From Lysinibacillus sp. FSL K6-0232 (GTDB lineage: Bacteria; Bacillota; Bacilli; Bacillales_A; Planococcaceae): DNA of 64,000 nt. The translations under genes were made by a program, and so were the position numbers. The stretch is from positions 3,751,501-3,815,500 of the forward strand of contig NZ_JBBOYW010000001.1 in assembly GCF_038008325.1 (NCBI RefSeq), in the 5' to 3' direction. Numbering within the stretch: the stretch's first letter is position 1; each line of letters starts with the position of its first letter. Below the pieces are notes generated by a model. The model was not told the DNA's origin. It saw only the letters and a list, made by a program, of their open reading frames with translations, and did not search any database. Shown here piece by piece: positions 63,500 to 64,000 of the stretch.

Positions 63500-64000
63500 A
63501 TGTTTATTTTTAGCTTTTGTTTCCTTTTCAATATGCTTTCTTGCTATTTTCAAACGCTGAATATCCTTCTTTTTAACAGGAATAATTTCGTTCTTCATCA
63601 TTTTGATAAAAGCTACCATTAATAATAGTAAAATTACTGTAAATGGTAAGGCAGCAATTAACGATGCTGTTTGCAGCGCCTCAAGCCCTCCCGTATACAG
63701 CAACACACCTGAAATAGCTGCCATCAATACACCCCAAATCAGCTTTGACAAGACACTTGGATTTAAGGAACCTTTTGTTGTCATACTCGCCATAATAAAT
63801 GTTGCTGAATCAGCAGATGTAATTAAAAATATAAGAATAAGCAAAATACCAAGGGCTGATGCAATCGTCGAAAGTGGCAAATGCTCTAGCATCTGAAATA
63901 AGGCAACTGTAACATCATTACTAACTGTTTGTGCAATTTGAGCATTTTTGTGCAAATCCAACCACAACGCTGTACCACCGAAAACAGCAATCCAAAAGCA
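63497..64000 (-). CDS. BCCT-family transporter, C-terminal part (cut by window edge)
   Basis: The frame is open to the window end, giving at least 167 C-terminal residues. The visible FGGTALW segment and LITSADSATFIMASMTTKG are characteristic of BCCT (betaine/carnitine/choline) transporters, and a basic tail (VKKKDIQRLKIARKHIEK), which may sense osmotic strength, ends the protein. The ligand-binding first part is outside the window. Confidence 0.82.
   Translation of the reverse strand, partial: CFWIAVFGGTALWLDLHKNAQIAQTVSNDVTVALFQMLEHLPLSTIASALGILLILIFLITSADSATFIMASMTTKGSLNPSVLSKLIWGVLMAAISGVLLYTGGLEALQTASLIAALPFTVILLLLMVAFIKMMKNEIIPVKKKDIQRLKIARKHIEKETKAKNKH

Overview
This is a low-GC Gram-positive chromosome segment. 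It most likely comes from the Bacillales family that holds Lysinibacillus and its relatives. That placement is an inference from gene content (a YclNOPQ-type siderophore importer, CwlO, BstA/YfiT, a Leu T-box, a zinc-independent L33 paralogue, BclB-type exosporium domain, NsrR/Hmp), Bacillus-style ribosome-binding sites, and the AT-rich sequence. No rRNA or tRNA gene, CRISPR array, insertion sequence or prophage was found. Both edges cut a gene.

Layout. 1-4.8 kb: end of an unrecognised gene, then a Fur-boxed iron operon (two permeases, ATPase, lipoprotein, haem monooxygenase). 5.1-9.3 kb: a coupled M20 hydrolase / GNAT / enolase-superfamily racemase / membrane-protein operon that fits the known D- to L-amino-acid conversion route. 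9.5-14.4 kb: peptide transporter, HflX, PutP. 14.6-22 kb: methyltransferase, an ABC exporter, a Pit phosphate transporter with its DUF47 partner, and an MMPL exporter. 22-28 kb: esterase, small unknowns, NUDIX, AI-2E permease, M3 peptidase, DUF218. 28-32 kb: two chemoreceptors (a third is at 51 kb). 32-43 kb: YebC, phosphatases, PlsC, RlmA, MATE, HEAT protein, YtvI-like permease, CwlO-like hydrolase, ABC1 kinase.

42.9-48.5 kb is a redox/sulfur block: TSUP permease, rhodanese-persulfide dioxygenase, DsrE, TusA-rhodanese and a membrane rhodanese, next to flavohaemoglobin and its repressor NsrR. Repeated ATACC-N6-GGTAT operators precede these genes. Upstream of the first promoter there are three copies of CYATCCGTCA spaced exactly 21 bp apart, which I cannot assign to a known regulator and regard as the best candidate for something undescribed.

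48.7-57.6 kb: acetyltransferase fusion, chemoreceptor, leuA behind a CodY-like box and a Leu T-box, HAD phosphatase, a type III polyketide synthase with its methyltransferase, and a zinc-independent ribosomal protein L33 under a near-perfect Zur box. 57.7-62 kb: a spore-surface-like cluster. It has a four-gene minus-strand run including a cysteine-rich protein, facing a coiled-coil/disordered protein and a BclB C-terminal-domain protein with no collagen repeats. 62-64 kb: BstA, an Asp/Glu-racemase-like protein and the end of a BCCT transporter.
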